From Anaerozeibacter sp031551775 (lineage in GTDB: Bacteria > Bacillota > Clostridia > Christensenellales > Aristaeellaceae), in assembly GCA_031551775.1 (NCBI GenBank), contig JAVBND010000046.1, positions 62,001 through 126,000 of the forward strand: a DNA stretch of 64,000 nt, written 5' to 3'. Every line of letters starts with the position of its first letter. Position 1 is the first letter of the stretch. Shown piece after piece: positions 33,471 through 41,982 of this stretch. Made by a program: the position numbers and the translations under genes. The notes beneath the pieces were generated by a model that was given only the letters and a program-made list of their open reading frames with translations, was not told where the DNA came from and made no database searches.

Positions 33471-34265
33471 CTACGGTCGCGTTTCCCCCGCATCGCCCAG
33501 CTCGGCGCAAATGATGTTTGGCGCCACGGCCCCGAGGGCCGACAGGTCCTGGGGCGGGCAGCGGTTGTCGGTAATCAGCGTTTGGATGGCGCTCAGCGGG
33601 CAGATCAGCGTGAAGCCCGTGCGGTTGATTTTGCTGTGGTCGGCCACCACAATGCTGTGCTTGGCCCGCTCCACCATCATGCGGTCGATGATGGCTTCGT
33701 CCGCGTGATAGGTGGTGATGCCGCCCACCGCACTCACGCCGTCGAGGGTCAGGATCGCGTGATCCGCCTGATATTTCGCCAGCTGATCCTGGGCGTCGCC
33801 GCCGCAGATGAAACCGTACTGCACGTTCAGTTCTCCGCCCAGGAGGATCACGCGAAAGCCGGGAACATCGCTCAGCTCGGTCGCGATGGCGATGGAACTT
33901 GTGACGATGTTCAGGTTCTTAAGCCCCCGCAGCTCCCGGGCAACCTCAAGGGTCGTGGTGCCGGAATTGATGAAGAGGGTGTCTCCGTTTTGGATCAGTT
34001 TCACGCATGCCCGGGCGATCGCCTGCTTTTCGGGAAGGTTTGACACATTGCCTTCCCGGGCCGCGAGGCGTACCTTCGCTATCGCGCCGCCGGACACCCG
34101 CTCAAGCTTGCCGCTGCCCTCCAAGGCTTTCAAATCCGTACGGATCGTCGCCTGGGTCGCGCCCAACTGGTCGCTCAACTGCTTGACATATACGTGCCCC
34201 GTCCGGTCCAGAACATCCAATATCTTTTTCCTGCGCGCGTCAATCTTAAGCTCGGCGGATGCCAT
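33471..34265 (-). CDS. DeoR/GlpR-family regulator of the sugar locus
   Basis: 264 residues. N-terminal winged helix: DARRKKILDVLDRTGHVYVK and LGATQATIRTDLKALEGSGK, then GGAIA. The C-terminal DeoR sensor domain has KQAIARACVKLIQNGDTLFI, NSGTTTLEVARELRG, VTSSIAIATEL and a phosphosugar-type loop, and resembles the RpiA-like fold that binds sugar phosphates. AGGAGGAAG precedes the ATG. It overlaps the SIS-domain gene by 20 bases and is divergent from the YjbQ/kinase operon, so it is a good candidate for controlling both. Confidence 0.88.
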   Translation of the reverse strand: MASAELKIDARRKKILDVLDRTGHVYVKQLSDQLGATQATIRTDLKALEGSGKLERVSGGAIAKVRLAAREGNVSNLPEKQAIARACVKLIQNGDTLFINSGTTTLEVARELRGLKNLNIVTSSIAIATELSDVPGFRVILLGGELNVQYGFICGGDAQDQLAKYQADHAILTLDGVSAVGGITTYHADEAIIDRMMVERAKHSIVVADHSKINRTGFTLICPLSAIQTLITDNRCPPQDLSALGAVAPNIICAELGDAGETRP

Positions 34266-34872
34266 CTGCTTCCTCCTGACGGGCGTTCAACCGCTCGCCC
34301 ACGGCTCCGCCGGGATGAATGAGCGCAAATTGCCTCTCCTGATATCCGGTCTCCTCAATGAGCGCTGCCTGCAGCGCGTGAAAGATCATGCACAGGGCGG
34401 TGGTGCTCGTCGTGCCCTGGGCGTTGTACTTGTCGGTTTCTCTCGTCACATATTGTTTCAATACGACATCCGCGTCCTTGGCAAGGGGCGAATCCAGGTT
34501 TTCCGTAACCGCAATGACGCTGACGCCCTTCACCTTGCAGATGGCGATGATCGGCAACAGTTCCTTTGTCTTACCGCCCCGGGAGGCGAGAAGCATCACG
34601 TCGCCTTTCTGAAGAAAACCCGACGCGCCGTGAATGGCTTCAGCCGGTGAGATAAAGCGCGCGGGGCGCTCAATGCAGCACATCAGGTGAGCAAAGTGCT
34701 GACAGGCAATGCCCGAGTGACCGCAACCGCTGGCGCCGATCCGCGGCGCGCGGGAGAGCAGTTCCACGGCCTTCGAAAAAGCCGCCTGATCAAAATGTTC
34801 TTTGAGTTTCAGTATGCAGTCCGCCTCAATTTCATACGCCGCCAAGGCCGCCGCCATCGCTTGTTCATTCAT
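34246..34872 (-). CDS. SIS-domain phosphosugar isomerase-like protein
   Basis: 208 residues. A single SIS domain: APRIGASGCGHSGIACQHFA (phosphate loop), ISPAEAIHGASGFLQKGDVM, LLASRGGKTKELLPI, VKGVSVIAVTENLDSPLAK and GTTSTTALCMIFHALQAALI. It resembles arabinose-5-phosphate isomerase (KdsD/GutQ without CBS domains) and 6-phospho-3-hexuloisomerase. The start at 34872 follows GGAGGTG; an ATG 39 bases earlier lacks a site. A TATAAT-like -10 lies at 34895-34900. It probably interconverts an aldose phosphate and a ketose phosphate in the pathway of the divergent operon; the sugar is unknown. Confidence 0.82.
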   Translation of the reverse strand: MNEQAMAAALAAYEIEADCILKLKEHFDQAAFSKAVELLSRAPRIGASGCGHSGIACQHFAHLMCCIERPARFISPAEAIHGASGFLQKGDVMLLASRGGKTKELLPIIAICKVKGVSVIAVTENLDSPLAKDADVVLKQYVTRETDKYNAQGTTSTTALCMIFHALQAALIEETGYQERQFALIHPGGAVGERLNARQEEADGIRRA

Positions 34873-34941
34873 GCCAATCGCACCTCCATTTTTCATTATA
34901 TATAATATCATTTTTCAAAAAGATAATCAATAAAAATATTG

Positions 34942-34970
34942 TTGACTTTTATTTTTTGTGATGATAAACT
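34942..34970 (+). promoter_or_regulatory. Promoter of the YjbQ/kinase operon
   Basis: TTGACT (34942-34947), a 17-base spacer and TAAACT (34965-34970), 50 bases before the first start codon. The spacer and flanks are AT-rich. Two GCC-containing half sites at 34973-34998 (TGCCATACGGCA and TTGCC) lie just downstream. Confidence 0.55.
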
Positions 34971-35019
34971 TATGCCATACGGCAAAAGCATATTGCCAAT
35001 TGAATGGAGGGCTTTTTTC

Positions 35020-35640
35020 ATGGAATTCAAGGTGTATCAGAAGGAGCTTGAGCTTCAGTCCCGCGGATGGATTCCCACCTTTCATGACGTGACCAAGGAA
35101 ATCCTCGACATCGTGGCAGCATCCGGCATTTTGAACGGCACCGTTTGCATCGCCTCACACCACACCACCTGCTCCGTGATGATTCAGGAGTGCTCCCATG
35201 ACGTGGACTCTTTTGACTTGGAGTTTTTGCAGCACGACTTGCTCGACGTCATGCGCAAGATGATTCCGGATTTTGCCGAGGAACATCAGTACCGCCATCC
35301 CGGCCCCATTCACGCCCAATTTGGCCGCTATGTAAACGAACCGGGCGATTTCACCAGCATGAACACCGACGGGCACCTGCGCTCCTGCTTCTTCGGCCGC
35401 AGCGAAACCATGACCATCAAGGACGGCGTACTCGACGGCGGCGAGTTTGCCCACGTCTACTTTATCGACTGGGATCACGTGCGCGCCCGCCGCCGCCAGC
35501 TCAACGTCACGGTCATGGGCACTGCGGATCAGGTGGAGGACCGCAAGTGGAACGGCGGTGAAGTAATCAACACGGCGCGCAAGTACACCGAAGATGAAAA
35601 GGCCTACGACGTACATTACGATCTGTACAAGCAGCGCTGA
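35020..35640 (+). CDS. YjbQ/UPF0047 family protein, long form
   Basis: 206 residues. The UPF0047 core is clear: GTVCIASHHTTCSVMIQECS, then a late block with NTDGHLRSCFFGRSETMTI, DGGEFAHVYFIDWDHVRARR and LNVTVMG. Conserved His, Thr and Glu residues in HTT and HLR form a probable active pocket. E. coli YjbQ has only a weak reported thiamine-phosphate synthase activity and the true role of the family is open. This copy has about 40 extra C-terminal residues (ending YDVHYDLYKQR) not present in the second copy at 38890. It is the first gene of the sugar operon, with TGGAGG before the ATG. A function in sugar-phosphate chemistry is inferred from context only. Confidence 0.85.
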   Translation: MEFKVYQKELELQSRGWIPTFHDVTKEILDIVAASGILNGTVCIASHHTTCSVMIQECSHDVDSFDLEFLQHDLLDVMRKMIPDFAEEHQYRHPGPIHAQFGRYVNEPGDFTSMNTDGHLRSCFFGRSETMTIKDGVLDGGEFAHVYFIDWDHVRARRRQLNVTVMGTADQVEDRKWNGGEVINTARKYTEDEKAYDVHYDLYKQR

Positions 35641-35666
35641 AAACGGCAAGGCAGGGGGGCGGCTCA

Positions 35667-37136
35667 ATGAAGCGGTATGTCCTGGGACTTGACATCGGAA
35701 CCACCTGCGCAAAGGCGCTCATCGTCGATGAGGGCGGCTTGGTTGTCGGCGCCGGCAGCCATGGCTACGGCCTGATCTCAAGCGGCGCGGTCATCGAACA
35801 GGACAGCGCCGATTGGATAAGGGCGGCGGCGACCGCCGTGCGAACGGCTTCAAAGGGGCTGGACGCCGACTTGATCGCGGGCATTTCCATGTCCACGCAG
35901 GGCGGCAGCACGGTGGCCATCGACAAAAACGGCGCGCCCATCGGCAACGCCCTGACGTGGATGGATACCCGCGCCCAGGCGGAAGCGGAAGAAGTCAAGC
36001 AGGAACTGGGCGATGAATACATCTACCGGGTCAGCGGCTGGCGCGTCAATCCCGCGCTGGACGCGGCGAAGATTCGCCACATGAAGAAGGACAGCCGCTA
36101 TCAGGCGGCAAACGCCTACTGGACCACCCTCGAGATTCTAAACTTCTACCTTTGCCGAAATCCTGCGATTGACCCGACCAACGCCGCGATCCGCCAGCTC
36201 TACAACATTGAAGAAAACCGCTGGGACGCGAAGCTGTTGGGCGCGGCGGGCGTTGCCCTGGATGAACTGCCTATTGTTTTGCCCACGGGTACACTCGTGG
36301 GCAAACTCTGCCCCGAGGCGGCGGCCGACATGGGCCTTGCGGCGGGCATCCCAATATACAACGGCGCGCACGACCAATACGCGGCCGCCATCGGCGCAGG
36401 TGCGGTGGCTGAAGGCGATATGCTGCTTTCGGCGGGCACCACCTGGGTGCTCATGGGCATCAGCCACGAACCGCTGTTTACGCAAAGCTACATCGCCCCC
36501 GGCAAGCATCCGGTTCCCGGACTCTACGGGGCCATCGCGTCGCTCACCTGCTCCGGCGCGTCGCTTGAGTGGTTCAAGAACAACTTCCTGCGCGAGGAAT
36601 TCGATGAAATGAACCGCGTAGCCGCTGAGCGCCGGGAGAAGGCGGCGGAGCTTTGCTACTATCCCTACATGGCGGGAGCGAACTACCCGCTGTGGACCGC
36701 GAACGCGCGGGGCGCTTTTACCGGCATTACGCTTGAGCATGACCGCTTTGATTTCGCCCGCTCCATCATGGAGGGCGTGGCCTTTGGCGTCAGGCGGGGC
36801 GTTCAGGACTTTCGCCTAAACGGCGCGGATGTCGGCAAAATCACCATAATGGGCGGAGCGGCGAAGAGCCCGCTCTGGTGCCAGATCATTGCCGATGCCA
36901 CGGACGTCGTCATCCAGCGGCTCAACCAGGCGGACGTATGTGCCTTGGGCGCGGCGGCCATCGCCCTCGTCGGCGTCGGCATTTGCAAGGACTACGAAGC
37001 AGCGGCGCGCCTCATGGTGCATCCCGAAGCCGAGTACCTGCCCCAGGCGGCGCAAAAGGCTTGGTATGACGAGAAATTCTTGAAGTTCGACGGCATGTGG
37101 CGGCACATGCAGAAGTTTTATGAGGCACAGCTATGA
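35667..37136 (+). CDS. FGGY-family carbohydrate kinase (xylulokinase-like)
   Basis: 489 residues with the two-domain FGGY fold. N-terminal phosphate loop GLDIGTTCAKALIVDEGG, substrate region GISMSTQGGSTVAIDKNG and ALTWMDTRAQAE, YNGAHDQYAAAIGAGAV, the second phosphate motif LSAGTTWVLMG, and the adenosine motif MGGAAKSPLWCQIIADA. Members phosphorylate ketoses or polyols such as xylulose, ribulose, rhamnulose, fuculose, erythrulose or glycerol. Closest by eye to the xylulokinase branch. Its stop overlaps the next start, so kinase and amidohydrolase are coupled. With an AraA/FucI-type isomerase in the same locus, a ketose produced by that isomerase is the likely substrate. Confidence 0.9.
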   Translation: MKRYVLGLDIGTTCAKALIVDEGGLVVGAGSHGYGLISSGAVIEQDSADWIRAAATAVRTASKGLDADLIAGISMSTQGGSTVAIDKNGAPIGNALTWMDTRAQAEAEEVKQELGDEYIYRVSGWRVNPALDAAKIRHMKKDSRYQAANAYWTTLEILNFYLCRNPAIDPTNAAIRQLYNIEENRWDAKLLGAAGVALDELPIVLPTGTLVGKLCPEAAADMGLAAGIPIYNGAHDQYAAAIGAGAVAEGDMLLSAGTTWVLMGISHEPLFTQSYIAPGKHPVPGLYGAIASLTCSGASLEWFKNNFLREEFDEMNRVAAERREKAAELCYYPYMAGANYPLWTANARGAFTGITLEHDRFDFARSIMEGVAFGVRRGVQDFRLNGADVGKITIMGGAAKSPLWCQIIADATDVVIQRLNQADVCALGAAAIALVGVGICKDYEAAARLMVHPEAEYLPQAAQKAWYDEKFLKFDGMWRHMQKFYEAQL

Positions 37137-38158
37137 GTTACGATTATTTTCACTATACCGATCTTGACCGCGCCTTTTACGAGGAACGGTTGAAGCCGCG
37201 CATGCCAATGCGCTTCTTGGATGCCCATACGCATATGAACCTGAGCGAACACGTGCTTAACGTTCCGCCGGAGCGCATCGCCGACGACTGGGCGCTGCAA
37301 AACGGCATGCTGATGAGCGCGGAGGACGCGAAACTCTATTATGATACCCTCTTCCCGGATCAGGCGTGGGCGTTGGTGTCCTTTCCCTTCCCCCTCAAAG
37401 AAGCGCATATTGAGGAAAACAACGATTACGTGGCCGATTGCGCGCGGCAGGGCAAGATTGCATACGCGCTGATGTGCGTCAAGCCCGAGTATAGCGCCGA
37501 GTACATCGAGCGGGAGATTTTCTCCAAGGGCCTGTCCGGTCTCAAGCCCTACCCGGACATGGTATCCGGCAAGAAAGGCAGCGAAATCGGCATTTTTGAA
37601 TTCTTTCCCCGCGAACAGATGGCTTTGGCCGAACGGCTGAATCTTCCGGTGGTGATGCACCTGCCAAGAGCCGGCCGCATGCCGGATGAAAACAACATAC
37701 GCGAGCTTCGCGAGATTCGTCAGAAGTACCCGAGACTCAAAATGATCATCGCCCACTGCGGGCGCTGTTACACACCCTACCACTTTGAACAGGCGCTCAA
37801 CGCGATGGGAGAGGATCTCGCCGGCTTCCTCTTCGACACCGCCGCGGTGACCAACCCCGAGGTACTGAAGATGCTCCTTGAGCGCGTCGATCACAAGAGC
37901 ATCCTCTTCGGAACCGACGAGCCCATATTCCTCTGGCACGGATACCGGGAGTGGACGAAGACCACGTACATCAACCTCGCCCGCGAGGACTTTGCCTGGA
38001 ACAAACACCACAAGGACGATAAAACCGAGGCGGGGTATACCCTCTTCGTCTATCGCCAGATCGACAACATCCTCACCGCCCTTGAGAACGCCGGGCTGCC
38101 CGAAGATGTGAAGAACGACATCTTCTTAAATAACTGCAAGCGCATCTATAGCCGCTGA
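37133..38158 (+). CDS. Amidohydrolase-superfamily TIM-barrel protein
   Basis: 341 residues of the amidohydrolase_2 type. Metal residues: FLDAHTHMNLSE (HxH), VVMHLPRAGRMP (His), MIIAHCGRCYTPYHF (His), ILFGTDEPIFLWHG (Asp). Relatives are decarboxylases, lactonases and hydrolases acting on ring acids or sugar lactones. Here an amidohydrolase inside a kinase/isomerase operon could open a lactone or deacylate a sugar derivative. The gene overlaps the kinase stop by four bases and is 13 bases before the triosephosphate-isomerase-like gene. The residues LKPYPDMVSGKK suggest a specificity loop. The reaction is unknown. Confidence 0.82.
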   Translation: MSYDYFHYTDLDRAFYEERLKPRMPMRFLDAHTHMNLSEHVLNVPPERIADDWALQNGMLMSAEDAKLYYDTLFPDQAWALVSFPFPLKEAHIEENNDYVADCARQGKIAYALMCVKPEYSAEYIEREIFSKGLSGLKPYPDMVSGKKGSEIGIFEFFPREQMALAERLNLPVVMHLPRAGRMPDENNIRELREIRQKYPRLKMIIAHCGRCYTPYHFEQALNAMGEDLAGFLFDTAAVTNPEVLKMLLERVDHKSILFGTDEPIFLWHGYREWTKTTYINLAREDFAWNKHHKDDKTEAGYTLFVYRQIDNILTALENAGLPEDVKNDIFLNNCKRIYSR

Positions 38159-38171
38159 GAAAGGGATCACC

Positions 38172-38879
38172 ATGAAGCCCACCATTCGCGCGCCCTATTT
38201 TGAGATTGGTACGAAAAACTACATCTATGGAGACAAGGTGCTTGAGTACGCCCTGGCCGCGGACAAAGCCGCGGAAAAGTACGACATCGATGTGCTTTTC
38301 ATTTGCCCGGCGGTGGAGATCCGCCAGGTCGTCGAGAACACCAAACACCTGATCGTACTCGCGCCCTACATGGACACCCTGCGCCCGGGGCGCGGTATGG
38401 CGGACGTTCTGCCTGAGGCGCTCAAGGCCGCGGGCGCGCGGGGCGTGGTGATCAACCACTGCGAAAAGCCCATGTCGCTTCCCCAGATGAAGAAAACCAT
38501 CGACCGCGCCCGCGAGCTTGATTTCCTCGTCTTCGCCTGCGCGGATACTTTGGCCGAAGCCAAGGCCATCGCGCAGCTCCATCCGGACATCATCAACCCC
38601 GAACCTTCCGAGATCATCGGCGGCGGAAGCGGCGTCAGCCCCATGGCCTATGTAAAGGACTCCATCCGCGTCATCAAGGAGATTTATCCCGACATCATGG
38701 TGGAGCAGGCTGCCGGCATCACGAACGGCCAGCAGGTTTATGACTTCATCATGGCAGGCTCCGAAGCCGCGGGCGCGGCCTCCGGCATCATGAACGCGAA
38801 GGACCCCATCGCCATGATCGACGAGATGATCGCCGCCACGCGCCGCGCTGCGGACGATTTGAAAAACCAGCAAAAGTGA
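38172..38879 (+). CDS. Triosephosphate-isomerase-like sugar-phosphate isomerase
   Basis: 235 residues, shorter than bacterial TpiA (about 250) and nearer the archaeal form. Catalytic positions appear conserved: Lys in EIGTKNYIYG, His in VVINHCEKPMSLPQ and Glu in INPEPSEIIGGGSGVS, plus the phosphate-binding VEQAAGITNGQQV and AAGAASGIMNAKDP. It is not in a glycolysis operon but between an amidohydrolase and a YjbQ gene. Tetrulose-phosphate isomerases of the EryH type are known relatives of TpiA, so a tetrose or other non-triose substrate is plausible. Alternative: it is the organism's only TpiA, moved into a sugar locus. Confidence 0.82.
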   Translation: MKPTIRAPYFEIGTKNYIYGDKVLEYALAADKAAEKYDIDVLFICPAVEIRQVVENTKHLIVLAPYMDTLRPGRGMADVLPEALKAAGARGVVINHCEKPMSLPQMKKTIDRARELDFLVFACADTLAEAKAIAQLHPDIINPEPSEIIGGGSGVSPMAYVKDSIRVIKEIYPDIMVEQAAGITNGQQVYDFIMAGSEAAGAASGIMNAKDPIAMIDEMIAATRRAADDLKNQQK

Positions 38880-38889
38880 GGAGATCTTC

Positions 38890-39384
38890 ATGATTTACAG
38901 AGAAAGCTTTGAGCTTCAATCCCGTGACCGGGCGGTGTCCTTTCACGATGTAACCGGCAAGGTTAGGGAGATCGCCGCCGCATCCGGCATGAAGAACGGC
39001 ATCGTGGTGGTCTATTCTCACCACACCACCTGTTCGGTCATCACCCAGGAGTGCGCCTTTGACATGTCCATGACCGGCCTCGAGACCCTTCAGCAGGACC
39101 TTGTGAACGTGTTTGAAAAGATCATCCCCACCTGCCGCCACGAAGGCATGTACCTCCATCCGGGCCAAAAGGCGCTGGTGTTTGCCGAAGAGCACGGCGA
39201 AGACAATTTTGGCTGTCACAACACCGACGCGCACCTGCGCTCCTCCATCATCGGCCGCAATGTGACCATCGTGATGGCGGATGGGGAAATGGACCTGGGC
39301 GAGTTTGGCCGCATCCACTTCATTGATTTTGATCAGACGCGCGCCCGCAAGCGCACGGTGCAGGTTATGGTCATCGGGGAGTAA
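38890..39384 (+). CDS. YjbQ/UPF0047 family protein, short form
   Basis: 164 residues; paralogue of the protein encoded at 35020. Shared core: GIVVVYSHHTTCSVITQECA, TDAHLRSSIIGRNVTIV, and MDLGEFGRIHFIDFDQTRAR followed by VQVMVIG. It ends at the normal family C-terminus, whereas the first copy has an added tail. Typical members (130-140 residues) carry an EGN...H motif in the middle; here the segment around HPGQKALVFAEEHGEDNFGC is longer. AGGAG precedes the ATG. It closes the operon. Two different YjbQ proteins in one sugar operon suggest they act as partners or on successive intermediates. Confidence 0.85.
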   Translation: MIYRESFELQSRDRAVSFHDVTGKVREIAAASGMKNGIVVVYSHHTTCSVITQECAFDMSMTGLETLQQDLVNVFEKIIPTCRHEGMYLHPGQKALVFAEEHGEDNFGCHNTDAHLRSSIIGRNVTIVMADGEMDLGEFGRIHFIDFDQTRARKRTVQVMVIGE

Positions 39385-39418
39385 TCCTTATAAATGCCAT
39401 GAGTTATCCGGTACCTCC

Positions 39419-39448
39419 TTGACAACAAAAGCGGGCGGCGGCTATAAT
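39419..39448 (+). promoter_or_regulatory. Promoter of the LacI-type regulator gene
   Basis: TTGACA (39419-39424), an 18-base spacer and TATAAT (39443-39448), both perfect hexamers, 77 bases before the start codon. Confidence 0.75.
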
Positions 39449-39524
39449 GTTAAAATGGGAAAAAGGAAGCGGCGCAGGCGCTTAACGCGCCCTCGGCCGA
39501 TATGAAAACCGGGAGTTATTGCCT

Positions 39525-40559
39525 ATGAAAAGCAACCGCCCTACGCTGAAAGATGTCGCGGAGCGCTCCGGGTATGCCCTTCGAACGGTGAAGAAGGTGA
39601 TGGGGGGCAACGTTAACGTCCGCGACCGTACCAAACAGGCGGTTCTCGCGGCCGCTGAAGAGCTTAATTACACCCGCAACCGCGCCGCGAGCGCCTTGGC
39701 GCGCAACCGCATCATTCGCATCGCCGTGGTCTATTCCATCACCATTACGTCCGAAGCCTACTTCCCGGAAGTAAAGCACGGCTTTGACAATGCGGAACGG
39801 GAATTTTGCGATTTCGGCCTCGTGCTCGAATATCACCTGAGCCACCTAGGCGGGTGGCAGCACCAGCAGTCGGTTTTGCAAGCGCTCATAAAGCGAGAGG
39901 ACATCGACGGCGTCATCATTCAGCCCATGAGCGGCACGCGCCTAAACGGCGAGATTGACGCGCTGGCCGAGCAGGGAAAGCCGGTGGTGACCTTTGGCGC
40001 GGACGCGCCGGGCAGCAAGCGCCTGTGCTACGTGGGCCCGGATGCCTACAAGTCCGGGCGCATCGGCGGTCAGATTCTGGCCAATTACATCGGTAAGCAT
40101 GGTCGCGTGTGCCTGATCAATCAGGCCGTTGACCACATGCAAACCCGTGAGCGTTGCCGCGGGTTCCTAGACCGCATCCACGAGCACTATCCGGGCATCG
40201 AAGCCTTTGAACTCGATATTCCCCAGGACGGGCCCGATTACTACGACGCGGTGAGCGATATTGTGCTAAATGGCAATATCTCCGGCCTTTTTTCAACCGA
40301 TGCCAACACAGTGGTCGCGGGACAGGTGCTCCAGGACCTGAGTTTGCCGGACATCGTCCTCGTGGGGTTCGACCTTTCTCAAAGCGGCGTGCAATTGATG
40401 AAGGACGGCTACATTCGCGTGATCATCGAGCAAAAGCCGGAGAGCTTTTCCTATCTGGCAGCGGTCACGCTCTTTCACCACATCGCCGATGGGAAACTGC
40501 CGCCCGCGATCAACAATACGCCTCTGTACATCATGACCAGCGAATGCTTGGAAGCATAG
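39525..40559 (+). CDS. LacI/GalR-family regulator (RbsR/XylR-like)
   Basis: 344 residues. The N-terminal helix-turn-helix and hinge are TLKDVAERSGYALRTVKKVM and ALARNRIIRIAVVY; the rest is a sugar-binding domain of the periplasmic-binding type with EYHLSHLGGWQHQQSVLQAL, DGVIIQPMSGTRLNGEID, PVVTFGADAPGSKRLCYVG and GLFSTDANTVVAGQV. The recognition helix (ALRTVKKV) departs from the usual VSxxTVSRVL, so the operator may be unusual. The ATG at 39525 is nine bases after GGGAG; a TTG two codons earlier is less well placed. It precedes the epimerase-like and ABC transporter genes and is the natural candidate to bind the GTGCAC boxes upstream of them. Confidence 0.88.
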   Translation: MKSNRPTLKDVAERSGYALRTVKKVMGGNVNVRDRTKQAVLAAAEELNYTRNRAASALARNRIIRIAVVYSITITSEAYFPEVKHGFDNAEREFCDFGLVLEYHLSHLGGWQHQQSVLQALIKREDIDGVIIQPMSGTRLNGEIDALAEQGKPVVTFGADAPGSKRLCYVGPDAYKSGRIGGQILANYIGKHGRVCLINQAVDHMQTRERCRGFLDRIHEHYPGIEAFELDIPQDGPDYYDAVSDIVLNGNISGLFSTDANTVVAGQVLQDLSLPDIVLVGFDLSQSGVQLMKDGYIRVIIEQKPESFSYLAAVTLFHHIADGKLPPAINNTPLYIMTSECLEA

Positions 40560-40649
40560 TACCTCACAGCACCTCGCCCCGGTGGGGCATCTCTTTTGCG
40601 GCAAATATGCACTCGTATGCATTTAAAGACAAGCAAGGAAGGGATAAGA

Positions 40650-41711
40650 ATGGAGCGCAAGGAACCCTATATCCACACGCGCAACTATGGTTGCCGCCTG
40701 CGCCGCTACCGGCAAAGCGGCATTGAAATGCTGTCGATGGAGAACAAGAAGCTCAAGGTTGTCCTTGCCTTGGGCAAGGGTGCGGACATCATGGAATTCC
40801 TCTATAAGCCCATGGATATCGACTGTATGTGGCATTCCTTCAACGAATTGAAGGATGGTTCCCACATGCCGACCGTCGCCGCGACGGGCGGCAGCTTTCT
40901 TGACAGCTATGCCGGGGGTTGGCAGGAACTGTGCCCTACCTATGGCGCGAATACCCTCTACCATGGCGGCGAGATCGGCATTCACGGCGAAGCCTGCCTG
41001 TATCCGTGGAATTGCGAGATCGTCGAAGACGTGCCGGAACGCATTGAGGTGAAACTAACGTTGCGGCTGATCCGCAGTCCTTTCTTGCTTGAAAAGCGCG
41101 CTGTGCTGGAAGAGAACGGCGCCGTGCTTCGCCTTAAGCAAAAGATCACAAACCTGAGTAGCGTTATGCAGGACTTCATGTGGGGGCATCACCCCGCTTT
41201 CGGCTACCCTTTCCTGGACGAGAGCGTTCGCATCCGGATTGACGGTACGCCGGATCTGGTCGTGCCCGCCTCCACCATTGCCCATCACTGCCCCTTTGAT
41301 CGGGAAACCCGGGGGAAGTGGCCAATGCTCTTGGCAAAGGACGGCAAATCCCTCGACATGAGCCGCGCGTACGCGCCTGAGGAAAGGCTGTACATGGAGT
41401 ATTGCATTTCGGGTTTGAAAGAGGGCGCCTACGAACTGATCAACGAGAACCTGGGCCTAGGGTTTCGGATGCGCTTTGACAAAGAGATCTTCCGCCATCT
41501 CTGGGTCTGGGGGCTGTATCGCGGCATTGAAGTTTATCCATGGTATGGCCGCAGCTACGTATTGGCTGTGGAACCTTGGTCTTCCATGCCGGGAAACTAC
41601 GAGAGCGCACGGCGCGCAGGCGAAGTCCTGATGCTCGAACCGGGCGCTTCCATGGAGACGGAAGTATTCGCGGAAGCTTTTCAAACCGGCATGACCGCCG
41701 GAGATTGTTAA
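40650..41711 (+). CDS. Aldose 1-epimerase-like (galactose-mutarotase superfamily) protein
   Basis: 353 residues with a beta-sandwich mutarotase-like pattern. Features are LYHGGEIGIHGEACLYPWNC, LRLKQKITNLSSVMQDFMWG, HHPAFGYPFLDESVRIRI and WYGRSYVLAVEPWSSMPGN. The HxxPAFGYP-type stretch includes the pair of His residues used by aldose 1-epimerases. This resembles the DUF4432/aldose epimerase group that is often linked to sugar ABC transporters. AAGGAAGGG precedes the ATG at 40650. Expected role: interconvert sugar anomers before the isomerase. The substrate is not known. Confidence 0.78.
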   Translation: MERKEPYIHTRNYGCRLRRYRQSGIEMLSMENKKLKVVLALGKGADIMEFLYKPMDIDCMWHSFNELKDGSHMPTVAATGGSFLDSYAGGWQELCPTYGANTLYHGGEIGIHGEACLYPWNCEIVEDVPERIEVKLTLRLIRSPFLLEKRAVLEENGAVLRLKQKITNLSSVMQDFMWGHHPAFGYPFLDESVRIRIDGTPDLVVPASTIAHHCPFDRETRGKWPMLLAKDGKSLDMSRAYAPEERLYMEYCISGLKEGAYELINENLGLGFRMRFDKEIFRHLWVWGLYRGIEVYPWYGRSYVLAVEPWSSMPGNYESARRAGEVLMLEPGASMETEVFAEAFQTGMTAGDC

Positions 41712-41743
41712 ACAATCCACACAGCGAACTCGAGCCGATGCGG

Positions 41744-41959
41744 ACATGTGCACATGTGGTGGTTTTGAATTTGTGCGCATCGACTAATTGACACCAGAAT
41801 TGTTGTGTGTTATAATGTGCACGTTGTTAACATTTGTTCTATACACTTCATGTGCACTCGTGGGTATATTTGGGAACCGGTTTACTGAAAACGGGGTTCA
41901 CAAGAAAAGGACCGAGCGCGCAATTTTTTTAAAGGTAAAGTGCACTCGCGCGCACTTTA
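41744..41959 (+). promoter_or_regulatory. Transporter promoter with multiple GTGCAC operator boxes
   Basis: A perfect sigma-A promoter, TTGACA (41788-41793), 17 bases, TATAAT (41811-41816), is surrounded by repeated GTGCAC-type boxes: the 14-base palindrome ACATGTGCACATGT (41744-41757), TTGTGCGCATCG (41771), AATGTGCACGTT overlapping the -10 (41814-41825), CATGTGCAC (41849-41857), and a dyad TAAAGTGC/GCACTTTA (41936-41959) just before the ribosome binding site. The pattern suggests a cooperative repressor, most likely the LacI-type protein encoded upstream. Binding is inferred. Confidence 0.65.
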
Positions 41960-41982
41960 GTGAATAATCAGGAGGAAGCTAC

